Source: Atherix ibis
Taxonomy: Eukaryota > Arthropoda > Insecta > Diptera > Athericidae
Length of the DNA: 64,000 nucleotides
Assembly (NCBI GenBank): GCA_958298945.1
Contig: OY282610.1
Location: forward strand, 48,801,667 to 48,865,666
Direction: 5' to 3'
A program made the translations under genes and the position numbers. Below, piece by piece: positions 37,111-49,000 of this stretch (its first letter is position 1; each line of letters starts with the position of its first letter). The notes under the pieces were generated by a model that saw nothing but the letters and a program-made list of their open reading frames with translations, made no database searches and was not told where the DNA came from.

Positions 37111-38785
37111 TATAAAAGTTTCTAATGCACTTTAATTTTTAAGACTTTTGAAATAAACCAAAACTTTGAGGCCAATTTTTTGGTCTAAATTTAAGACCTT
37201 AAATTAGAGATTTATAGTGAAAGTGCTCTTCAAACATTTTCCTTTTTAAGATTTTGAGTTTTAAATAATAATCTTCAAGTAAAATTAAAAACTTTTAAAA
37301 TGGTCAAAGTCCAAATTTAGGGTCCTGAATTCTTATATCCGGAAGTTCAAAATTCTAATTTTTTAAGAGTTTCATACACAAAAATCATATTAATAACATT
37401 TATCGCAATCATTTATTAACAATTCTATATAGTTAAGGTCTCAAAATTAGCTAAGGTCCCAAAAAAATTTCAATGAATTTATGAATATAAAAGTTTCTAA
37501 TGCACTTTAATTTTTAAGACTTTTGAAATAAACCAAAACTTTGAGGCCAATTTTTTGGTCTAAATTTAAGACCCTAAATTAGAGATTTATAGTGAAAGTG
37601 CTCTTCAAACATTTTCCTTTTTAAGATTTTGAGTTTTAAATAATAATCTTCAAGTAAAATTAAAAACTTTTAAAATGGTCAAAGTCCAAATTTAGGGTCC
37701 TGAATTCTTATATCCGGAAGTTCAAAATTCTAATTTTTTAAGAGTTTCATACACAAAAATCATATTAATAACATTTATCGCAATCATTTATTAACAATTC
37801 TATATAGTTAAGGTCTCAAAATTAGCTAAGGTCCCAAAAAAATTTCAATGAATTTATGAGTATAAAAGTTTCTAATGCACTGTAAATTTTAAGATTTTTG
37901 AATTAAAACAAAACTTTGAGGCCAATTTTTTGGTCTAAATTTAAGACCTTAAATTAGAGATTTATATTGAAAGGGCTCTTCAAACATTTTTCTTTTTATG
38001 ATTTTGAGTTTTAAATAATAATCTTCAAGTAAAATTAAAAACTTTTAAAATGGTCAAAGTCCAAAGTTAGGGTCCTGAATTCTTATATCCGGAAGTTCAA
38101 AATTCTAATTTTTTGAGAGTTTCATACACAAAAATCATATAAATAACATTTATCGCAATCGTTTATTAACAATTCTATATAGTTAAGGTCTCAAAATTAG
38201 CTAAGGTCCCAAAAAAATTTCAATGAATTTATGAATATAAAAGTTTCTAATGCACTTTAATTTTTAAGACTTTTGAATTAAACCAAAACTTTGAGGCCAA
38301 TTTTTTGGTCTAAATTTAAGACCTTAAATTAGAGATTTATAGTGAAAGTGCTCTTCAAACATTTTCCTTTTTAAGATTTTGAGTTTTAAATAATAATCTT
38401 CAAGTAAAATTAAAAACTTTTAAAATGGTCAAAGTCCAAAGTTAGGGTCCTGAATTCTTATATCCGGAAGTTGAAAATGTTAATTTTTTAGGAGTTTAAT
38501 ACTCAAAAATCACACTAATGACATTTATCGCAATCGTTTATTAACAATTCTATATAGTTAAGGTCTCGAAATTAGCTAAGGTCCCAAAAAAATTTCAATG
38601 AATTTATGAATATAAAAGTTTCTAATGCACTTTAATTATTAAGACTTTTGAATTAAACCAAAACTTTGAGGCCAATTTTTTGGTCTAAATTTAAGACCTT
38701 AAAGTGATCTTCAAAAATTTTCCGTTTTAATATTTTGAGTTCTAAATAATAATCTTCAAGTAAAATTGAAACTTTTAAAATGGTT

Positions 38786-39784
38786 TTATTTAAAAGCATT
38801 TTCAATTTAATCAACATTATTTTTTTAGGGTCCCAAATCAATGTGTGACTTGATTTAAGCTGCATTTATCCTTTCAGATTCATTTATCTTTTCAGATTCA
38901 TTAGTTGGCCAATTAGTTACGTAAACACATATTTCCTTCTATTAATTTTTTTTACTGTAACTATTATGTATAGATAAGGCCTCGAATTTGTGAGTTAAAA
39001 TTTTACTTTTAAATGAAAATATTCAAATTTTTATTTCAAGTCAGAAATCTCAAATCTTAATTACTAAATTCCGATTTTAGTAATTTTTATAATTATCCTT
39101 AATACTTGGCAAAAATTTTCTAGTTGTTACTCAAATTTAATTTGGTATTTTTTATATGTATCCTGAGACCCCGTCAAAACCAGAATTGTTAATTGTTTTC
39201 ACTTGAGGTGCTTATTAACATTATTTAGGTTTGAAAATTATTGAACATAACAAAAAAATTTTAGTCGAGCAGTTTATAATTAATTTTTTTTGTTTTAGTT
39301 TCGAAGAAGTTGTTTGGAAATACAAAAAATTTTCAGAGGTCTCAAATTTGTAAATCTTGTATTTTCAGTTGAAATTTATAATCACAATCATCAGTTTATG
39401 ATTATACGTTAAATACCAATATCTTAAATTGTAAATTGATTTAAAAAGTTCAGAAAATAAATTTCCGATTCTCTTTTTTCTTTAATATAAATTATCCTTT
39501 TGATGGAATATTACAATTATAAACATCAACTTATAGTTTTTATAATACTCGTATTTTCGAAATATAACAAGAATATTAATTTAATTAAGTTAGTTTTTTG
39601 CGTGTATACTAAAGAATACAATAATATATTTTATCTATTATTATTTTGTACTTTTTTTCAATTAATTAGAAAAATATAGAATTTTTTTTCGAAAAAATTG
39701 CGAATTCAAATCCAGGTAGTGAAATAATTCGATAAGATACCATTTAGTTGTCGCCAAATGTTCTGAGTTGCAGCTTTGATATGA
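38786..39784. other. Spacer between two satellite arrays
   Basis: AT-rich sequence with phrases such as TTAGGGTCCCAAA and GAGGTCTCAAATTTG, suggesting very diverged units of the 375-bp satellite. A 17- to 18-bp tandem duplication (CTTTCAGATTCATTTATC) lies at about 38866-38904. No gene. Confidence 0.5.
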
Positions 39785-42700
39785 GCACAAAAAAAATCCA
39801 AAAATTCGAGAAGATATTTTGCTGTAAATTTTAAATTTAAAATATTTTCATCTGCGCCTGGTTTATTGATTGTTGACATGCACTTAGACTGTTGCCCTTA
39901 AATAACATGTTACCCGTTATTTTGCTGCTTTCAATTATTTATTGTTTTGTTGTCTATTGTTCATAGGATATCTTTTCCTGTCGACGTATTGATTACTACG
40001 TAGTTTAATGGCCTACCATCCGCGGTTGATCACTCGAAACGTGCAGCGTTTTTGTTGCCTGTTGATTGTTGTTCGTTCAATTTAACTCGTTGTTACCTGT
40101 TGATTGTGGTTCATTGAACATAGCTCGTTGTTATCCCGGATATCATCAGTTCCTTAATATTTTTTCTACCAGTATAAAAGTAACTGGAAATGCTAATAAA
40201 AAAATTCTGAATATTCGAAAATATATTTTTCTTCAAATTTGACGTTCAAGATATTCTCATTTGCGCCTGGTGTGTTGATTGTTGACCAAGTTTTGGAGCA
40301 CATAGCCTCCTCAGGTTACGTGTTGGCCATTGTTTCTTTTTTTTGTTACTTTAAATTGTTTTTTTTTTTGTTCGGTGTACATACCAAATTTGTTGCTTTC
40401 AACGTGTTGATTTTTATTTGTTGTTTAATGGCCTACCATCCGCGGTTGATCACTTTAAACGGGCAGAATTTTTGTTGCATGTTGATTGTTGTTCGTTCAA
40501 TCGAACTCGTTGTTACCTGTTGATTGTGGTTCGTTGAGTATAACTCGTTGTTATCCTGGATATCATCAGTTCCTTAATATTTTTTCTACCAGTATAAAAG
40601 TGAATGGAAATGCTAATAAAAAAATTCTGAATATTCGAAAATATATTTTTCTTCAAATTTGACGTTCAAGATATTCTCATTTGCGCCTGGTGTGTTGATT
40701 GTTGACCAAGTTTTGGAGCACATAGCCTCCTCAGGTTACGTGTTGGCCATTGTTTATTTTTTTTTACTTTAAATTGTTTTTTTTTTGTTCGGTATACATA
40801 CCAAATTTGTTGCTTTCAACGTGTTGATTTTTATTTGTTGTTTAATGGCCTACCATCCGCGGTTGATCACTCGAAACGTGCAGCGTTTTTGTTGCCTGTT
40901 GATTGTTGTTCGTTCAATGTAACTCGTTGTTACCTGTTGATTGTGGTTCGTTGAACATAGCTCGTTGTTATCCCGGATATCATCAGTTCCTTAATATTTT
41001 TTCTACCAGTATAAAAGTGACTGGAAATGCTAATAAAAAAATTCTGAATATTCGAAAATATATTTTTCTTCAAATTTGACGTTCAAGATATTCTCATTTG
41101 CGCCTGGTGTGTTGATTGTTGACCAAGTTTTGGAGCACATAGCCTCCTCAGGTTACGTGTTGGCCATTGTTTCTTTTTTTTTGCTTTAAATTGTTTTTTT
41201 TTTTGTTCGGTCTACATACCAAATTTGATTCTTTCAACGTGTTGATTTTTATTTGTTGTTTGATGGCCTACCATCCGCGGTTGATCACTTTAAACGGGCA
41301 GAATTTTTGTTGCATGTTGATTGTTGTTCGTTCAATGTAACTTGTTGTTACCTGTTGATTGTAGTTCGTTGAGCATAACTCGTTGTTATCCTGGATATCA
41401 TCAGTTCCTTAATATGTTTTCTGCCAGTATAAAAGTTACTGGCAGTATTTCCGAATAGTCGAGAAGATATTTTGCTGTAAATTTTACGTTTAACACATTC
41501 TCATCTGCGCCTGGTCTGTTGATTGTTGGCCGTCATTTATTTTTGCTTTAAATTGTTTTTTTTTATTCGGTGTACATACCAAATTTGTTGCTTTCAACGT
41601 GTTGATTGCTATTTGTTGTTTGATGGCCTACCATCCGCGGTTGATCACTTTAAACGGGCAGAATTTTTGTTGCATGTTGATTGTTATTCGTTCAATCGAA
41701 CTCGTTGTTACCTGTTGCTTGTGGTTCGTTGAACATAACTCGTTGTTATCCTGGATATCATCAGTTCCTTAATATTTTTTCTACCAGTATAAAAGTGAAT
41801 GGAAATGCTAATAAAAAAATTCTGAATATTCGAAAATATATTTTTCTTCAAATTTGACGTTCAAGATATTCTCATTTGCGCCTGGTGTGTTGATTGTTGA
41901 CCAAGTTTTGGAGCACATAGCCTCCTCAGGTTACGTGTTGGCCATTGTTTCTTTTTTTTGCTTTAAATTGTTTTTTTTTTGTTCGGTGTACATACCAAAT
42001 TTGTTGCTTTCAACGTGTTGATTTTTATTTGTTGTTTGATGGCCTACCATCCGCGGTTGATCACTGTAAACGGGCAGAATTTTTGTTGCATGTTGATTGT
42101 TGTTCGTTCAATCGAACTCGTTGTTACCTGTTGATTGTGGTTCGTTGAACATAGCTCGTTGTTATCCCGGATATCATCAGTTCCTTAATATTTTTTCTAC
42201 CAGTATAAAAGTGACTGGAAATGCTAATAAAAAAATTCTGAATATTCGAAAATATATTTTTCTTCAAATTTGACGTTCAAGATATTCTCATTTGCGCCTG
42301 GTGTGTTGATTGTTGACCAAGTTTTGGAGCACATAGCCTCCTCAGGTTACGTGTTGGCCATTGTTTCTTTTTTTTTGCTTTAAATTGTTTTTTTTTTTGT
42401 TCGGTCTACATACCAAATTTGATTCTTTCAACGTGTTGATTTTTATTTGTTGTTTGATGGCCTACCATCCGCGGTTGATCACTTTAAACGGGCAGAATTT
42501 TTGTTGCATGTTGATTGTTGTTCGTTCAATGTAACTTGTTGTTACCTGTTGATTGTAGTTCGTTGAGCATAACTCGTTGTTATCCTGGATATCATCAGTT
42601 CCTTAATATGTTTTCTGCCAGTATAAAAGTTACTGGCAGTATTTCCGAATAGTCGAGAAGATATTTTGCTGTAAATTTTACGTTTAACACATTCTCATCT

Positions 42701-44545
42701 GCGCCTGGTCTGTTGATTGTTGGCCGTCATTTATTTTTGCTTTAAATTGTTTTTTTTTATTCGGTGTACATACCAAATTTGTTGCTTTCAACGTGTTGAT
42801 TGCTATTTGTTGTTTGATGGCCTACCATCCGCGGTTGATCACTTTAAACGGGCAGAATTTTTGTTGCATGTTGATTGTTATTCGTTCAATCGAACTCGTT
42901 GTTACCTGTTGCTTGTGGTTCGTTGAACATAACTCGTTGTTATCCTGGATATCATCAGTTCCTTAATATTTTTTCTACCAGTATAAAAGTGAATGGAAAT
43001 GCTAATAAAAAAATTCTGAATATTCGAAAATATATTTTTCTTCAAATTTGACGTTCAAGATATTCTCATTTGCGCCTGGTGTGTTGATTGTTGACCAAGT
43101 TTTGGAGCACATAGCCTCCTCAGGTTACGTGTTGGCCATTGTTTCTTTTTTTTTGCTTTAAATTGTTTTTTTTTTGTTCGGTGTACATACCAAATTTGTT
43201 GCTTTCAACGTGTTGATTTTTATTTGTTGTTTGATGGCCTACCATCCGCGGTTGATCACTGTAAACGGGCAGAATTTTTGTTGCATGTTGATTGTTGTTC
43301 GTTCAATCGAACTCGTTGTTACCTGTTGATTGTGGTTCGTTGAGTATAACTCGTTGTTATCCTGGATATCATCAGTTCCTTAATATTTTTTCTACCAGTA
43401 TAAAAGTGAATGGAAATGCTAATAAAAAAATTCTGAATATTCGAAAATATATTTTTCTTCAAATTTGACGTTCAAGATATTCTCATTTGCGCCTGGTGTG
43501 TTGATTGTTGACCAAGTTTTGGAGCACATAGCCTCCTCAGGTTACGTGTTGGCCATTGTTTCTTTTTTTTGTTACTTTAAATTGTTTTTTTTTTGTTCGG
43601 TGTACATACCAAATTTGTTGCTTTCAACGTGTTGATTTTTATTTGTTGTTTGATGGCCTACCATCCGCGGTTGATCACTTTAAACGGGCAGAATTTTTGT
43701 TGCATGTTGATTGTTGTTCGTTCAATCGAACTCGTTGTTACCTGTTGATTGTGGTTCGTTGAGTATAACTCGTTGTTATCCTGGATATCATCAGTTCCTT
43801 AATATTTTTTCTACCAGTATAAAAGTGAATGGAAATGCTAATAAAAAAATTCTGAATATTCGAAAATATATTTTTCTTCAAATTTGACGTTCAAGATATT
43901 CTCATTTGCGCCTGGTGTGTTGATTGTTGACCAAGTTTTGGAGCACATAGCCTCCTCAGGTTACGTGTTGGCCATTGTTTATTTTTTTTTACTTTAAATT
44001 GTTTTTTTTTTGTTCGGTATACATACCAAATTTGTTGCTTTCAACGTGTTGATTTTTATTTGTTGTTTGATGGCCTACCATCCGCGGTTGATCACTTTAA
44101 ACGGGCAGAATTTTTGTTGCATGTTGATTGTTGTTCGTTCAATGTAACTTGTTGTTACCTGTTGATTGTAGTTCGTTGAGCATAACTCGTTGTTATCCTG
44201 GATATCATCAGTTCCTTAATATGTTTTCTGCCAGTATAAAAGTTACTGGCAGTATTTCCGAATAGTCGAGAAGATATTTTGCTGTAAATTTTACGTTTAA
44301 CACATTCTCATCTGCGCCTGGTCTGTTGATTGTTGGCCGTCATTTATTTTTGCTTTAAATTGTTTTTTTTTATTCGGTGTACATACCAAATTTGTTGTTT
44401 TCAACGTGTTGATTGCTATTTGTTGTTTGATGGTTGATCATTTTTGCCGTTTCCGAGCTACTCGTATCTGTTGATTATTGTTCGTTGAACGTAACATAGC
44501 TCATTTTTTCGTAGTATTACAAGCTCCTTAGTATTCCTATACGTC
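39785..44545 (+). repeat. Satellite array with long (about 417 bp) and short (360 bp) units
   Basis: The landmark GCCTACCATCCGCGGTTGAT occurs at 40011, 40431, 40848, 41266, 41626, 42042, 42460, 42820, 43237, 43656 and 44073, with a truncated form at 44433. The spacings are 420, 417, 418, 360, 416, 418, 360, 417, 419, 417 and 360. Long units carry a segment missing in short ones (including GGAGCACATAGCCTCCTCAG). Each unit contains two similar subrepeats of about 38 bases starting TGTTGATTGT, and a TATAAAAG word. The left edge (39785-40010) and right edge (44434-44545) are decayed. Open frames of 67 to 94 codons in each unit (for example 40239-40523 and 41523-41732) simply repeat with the array and contain T-run-encoded Phe stretches; they are not genes. 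Confidence 0.97.
41423..41443. repeat. Perfect 7-bp-arm hairpin in short satellite unit (also 42617-42637 and 44230-44250)
   Basis: GCCAGTA and TACTGGC flank a 7-base loop TAAAAGT. The same hairpin is present at the junction into each of the three short units. In long units it is reduced to CCAGT...ACTGG or broken. Confidence 0.85.
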
Positions 44546-45264
44546 AGCGATCGGCATACTAGATTTCAATAACAGGCACCATAGTATAAAATCGGTATTA
44601 CTTCATGGTACAATTTTTAATACAAGAGTAAAAGATCATTAAGAATGTCGAAATTTTCGCTAATATCATTTGCGTTAGATAAATTTAAAGGGACTTTTCT
44701 TAAAAATTTCCAATTTTTCCTTCTGATTACATTTTTCTGTTACCTAAAAACTGTTTCAACAATTTTCCACTATCTCAAAATTGTCAACATTAACCCACAT
44801 TTTTCGTAATTTTTTTATTATTTTATTCTCAATTGACGCACTCAATTGCATGTTTATTACTGAGGTCTATATGAGAATTTGTCCATGTGGTTGGTTGGTT
44901 GTCCATTGTCGCTAAACAATATTTACGAGTGCAATTGCATCATATTTAGTCGAGTACAAATACTGCTGGTAATAATACTAAGCAATAATGGCCGTAGTAA
45001 TAAATGAGTTTTTTGAATTTAGTAATTTTTAAAATCATTACGCGGACTTCTGAATCGCATCTGTTTGTTCACCAAGCCATAGACACGAATAGGAGAACAA
45101 GTGCATCGGCGATCATGTGCTATCCGCCAAATGGAGAAACTGATCTAGTCGCATACGAATAGAGTTTCCATCAGTTTTCGAGTGTGCATCCTATTGTGTG
45201 ACCCTCTTCTTTTTATCTCTATTCCTTGGCTGTGGCGGTATCTGTCTTTATGGAAATCTTCCTT

Positions 45265-45285
45265 GGGAGAGGGGGAGTGGGGGGG
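45265..45285 (+). other. Putative G-quadruplex motif
   Basis: GGGAGAGGGGGAGTGGGGGG and one more G give four separable runs of three or more G (the last run of seven can be split). Loops are three, three and one bases. This is a standard quadruplex pattern and unusual in so AT-rich a window. No gene start is recognisable next to it. Confidence 0.6.
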
Positions 45286-45956
45286 TGTGTGGCCTAAACT
45301 ATAACCGCGTTGCACTATGAACTAACGCAACGCACTCAAAAATGCAACTCTCCGAGTTGACGTTGAAGTTGGTCATTTTGACGCATTGGATACCAACCAT
45401 TTGAATTGACTATGATTGGACAGTCGGATGGCACCATGGCTCCAGTATTGCGTACCACAAATAGGTAAATTGGCGGAAGGGGGAGCAATCGTATATTGGA
45501 TGTTGCAGACTAGAAAGAAGTCAATTGTGATCGTATCCCTACCAGGCTTTTTAGTGCCCACCTAAACGAATATGCACTTTTGAATTTGGCACGTTTTTCT
45601 ATCTTCTGTGTGTGCATCCAACATGATTGCTAGACCTACGAACACCAATGCATTCGGCTAAAGTGATCAGACAATTATCATTTTGCCTATATGAGAAACC
45701 GTGCCAACTCTTCTGTTAGTATTGGTGTGATGGATTGCTATTGTGTTGGCATTTCTATACTCCATCGACATTAGGTTCGCGTGCATATCTAATCAAATTC
45801 GGTTTACGCGGTAAACTGACTTTATTGACCATCCCCATGCTGCCTTAGCTCTCTAAGCCAATTTTGTGTCTGCCTCTGAACAAACAAGAATCTGGCACTA
45901 CAGAATGCATTTTTATTGCCTTAACAAATTTATTAGTTTACATTTGTTATGTTGGT

Positions 45957-46020
45957 ATGCATGCGTGCATATGAGTGTGTATATGGGTGTGTGTGTGTCT
46001 GCGTGTGCGTGAGTATGAGT
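45957..46020. repeat. Imperfect GT-rich microsatellite
   Basis: Alternating purine-pyrimidine tract with GTGTGTGTGT in the middle and GCATGCGTGCATATG at the left. Simple repeat. Confidence 0.85.
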
Positions 46021-49000
46021 AGGTTTGTTTATGGAGTTGTTATTTTACTCGAAGATCATATGGGAGAATATCATTAACCGATCCAAAGAATTGGATAATA
46101 TTCGCATATATGCACACTGAGACATATCAACCTAATATGGAAGTATGGGTGCATGTTTGTGTAAATAATGTGAGTACAACGGTTGATTTAATGTTTGTAG
46201 ATACTCTAAGATGCATTTTCCTATTATACACATGCGGAAAATTCCAAGTCACAATAACACATGTGCACACACTTACACACAGCATATCTCATTTATATCC
46301 TTCGCTGTCTCAATTGATCTCCATCTATTTCCCCATCATTTACTATCTCGTTTCCTCTTGCATTTACTACATAAATATTCGGTTTGATATTTGCAGAAAA
46401 TGCACTGTTAATTCACACTCTTTATACACATATTTCTATTAGTTTTTGGGGAGTATGATAGAAGACGACGTTTTCAGATATTTTCAAAAATTTTCACTAT
46501 ATTTCACATTCTTGTTGATTGATCGTTCATATTTGATGAAAATTAAATTCATAATAATAGTCGGTTCTTTTTTGTTTGTTTCGTTTTGGTTTTTTTTTGT
46601 TCGTGTTATTTTTAGTGTAAAATAATAATAATAATGAAAATAATAAAAATTACTTTCATAACCGATCGTGAACTCCAAAATGTCACTTTTAATAGAACAA
46701 GTTTGGTTGTGTTTTCAATTACATTTAATGTTCTATTAGTTAAAAGTTAAAGGAAACTTATTAATAAGATTATTTTTGCTTATTAGAAATATGCCAAAAA
46801 AAATGAGTTTTAAAGAAATGCTTCTTATTGTTTATGTGCTTAAAACAAGGAAAAACTTTAAACATAGTGAAAATTTTTTGCCATGCAATTTATGCAAACA
46901 AAAATTCACTTGTTTATGAACGAAAATTTTGTGTGTTTTTTTTATCTAATATCAACTTTAAAAGTAAAAAGAAGAAAAATCTTAAAAATTAATTAAAAAT
47001 CAATGGTTTTTTTTATGTTGCCAAAAAAAAAAAAATGTGCAAAAATTTATTAAAAATATGTGAAAATTATTTAAAAAGAAAACTAAATGAAAATTTCAAT
47101 GAGAAAAACTTATTTTGTTACTGGCATAATTAGGATATTTCCTAGTAAATATAAATTTCCTATCAATTGTCTTTGGGTAATTTGAAAAATATATTTATTT
47201 TGTATTTTTTAATTAAATTTTCTATCATAAAACTGTAATTGATTAGCGGAAGAAAAATAACTAAAATTGAATAAAAATATTTTTGATTTTTTTTGCAAGT
47301 AAATTCTTAAAAAGCTTTTAATAGAAATTTCGAAAAAATAATAATTAAAATAATATTTTATAAAAATCGTTCCAAACCATATTGATAGAAATGGAAAATT
47401 TCATATAATTTATAATTTATTGACTGAAATATTTTAAAACGTAAAAAAATCAAAATCATAACAAAAGTTATTAACAAAAAATCAATAAAAATAATAAATA
47501 AAAAATGTGATTTTTTGAGAAAAGTTTAGTACCGAAAAAGACAAACATTACATTTTTCACAATATCCTTTTCGTCCTTGAGACAAAATACGATAAATCAA
47601 AAAGAAAAGGTACTGCATAAAATTTCTATTTAATGGTGTTGATTGTTTTCTTTTCAATATTTAATCCGATGCAAAAAAAAAAAGAAATTTTCATCTTACT
47701 GAGTGCGTTTCTTATCGAAAATATCCTCAACTTATTTAGAAATTATTTTTTATAATTGATTTTAATAAAAGAAAATATTTTTAAAAAAATAGTATCAAAA
47801 ATCAACTTGAAAGAGTAAAAGGAGAAATCTCAAAATTCCATATTCAAATTGGTCTTTGAAAAGCTTAGAAAAGAAGATTAAAAATAAGCAAAAAGGATTC
47901 CTAGAAAAATTTGGGAAATATGGCATTAGTTAAATGAGCGCTTTTTTTGTGTAACTAAAAATTATTTTTACCAAAAAAAAAATCTGCCAAATAAATTTCC
48001 TTATGGGAACAATTTCGAACACAGCAGTTAATCGCTATGGAATCTTTTCCAAAAAAAAACCATTTGTGACATAAAATTTGCCATATTTTTTTTATTCATT
48101 TTCTTTTTTTTCGATCAATTAATATAGTATTTTTTTATTTTCCCGCCATTTTTCAGTGGAAAATTATTTATAAAAAACTTTAAAGGGAAATTTGTCAAAA
48201 TTTATTCCCAAAGAAAAATTATTTTCCTATACCGACGGCGGTGCTCTCTTTATATCAAAAGTAACAGGTGCTTCCCTTATAATAGGAAACTAAGAATTAA
48301 TCATTTTACTTGATGAACTGTTAAAAATATACTTTTATAGAGATTATATTATTTTTATATTGCAAGACATTAAAAAAATTATTGCATTAAAAATAAAAAT
48401 CTCTTTTATCTTCTCTTCAAAAATGGAAGATTATTTGGCATTTTCTTCAAAAATTTAATTAAAATTGTACAAAAAAGTAAAAAGTAAATAGGAAATTTCT
48501 CTTATAATTATTCATAATTTAATTGTTATTCGTGTTTTTCTTTTCAAACACAAATTTTAATAATTAATCAAGGAAATCTTTCTTTATTTTCAAATTTTGT
48601 TTACTTCTTCAAAATCTTTAACATTTTTAAGAGGAATTTTGAAAATAAATACATATTTTATAGAGCTAATCGGATAGATCCTTGTGGGCTACTCAATACG
48701 AACAGATCCTTAAGAATATTATTTTTATATGTACGCTTAATTAAAATTTTAAGAGAAAATCTATTCTTACAAGAATGACTTTTTAATATAGAGTCTTGGC
48801 TACTCACTTTTTATTAATATTTTTTTTTGTCGGAAATAATTTTGAAAGCTATTAGAAATGATGAGTTTTTATGCTAAAATTTCCCAAAATTGATAAAATT
48901 AACAAAATTATCTTTGCCAAATTATTACTAAATATTTATTAAAATATATTAATTTTTTTTTAATACTACCATCAACTTGTACGGAAAATTTATTAGTTTT

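Larger units (their letters stand above)
33690..38785 (+). repeat. 375-bp satellite array, split by a mariner
   Basis: The landmark GTTTCTAATGCACTTTAA (with variants) occurs at 33946, 34321, 34696, 35071, 35447, 37118, 37493, 37868, 38243 and 38618. Spacing is 375 bases (once 376) except across the inserted mariner at 35817-37110. There are about nine full units plus partial ones. Central units are nearly identical; the first (33690-33945) and last (38618-38785, with a small deletion) are diverged. Two unit subtypes are visible. One has GAGTTTAATACTCAAAAATC with CACTAATGAC; the other has GAGTTTCATACACAAAAATC with ATTAATAAC. Each unit carries small dyads (GGCCAA/TTGGTC and GGTCT/AGACC). No open frame is conserved. 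The minus-strand frame at 38653-38865 is chance. Confidence 0.97.

Noticed and set aside
40239..43762. Recurring open frames of about 67 to 94 codons (for example 40239-40523, 41523-41732 and 43556-43762)
   Set aside because: They sit at the same place in successive satellite units, begin or continue through T runs, and vary with T-run length. They are repeat by-products.
46110..46442. 110-codon plus-strand open frame
   Set aside because: Low similarity to any protein type known to me. It lies next to a microsatellite and is rich in Ile, Tyr and Ser from AT-rich sequence.
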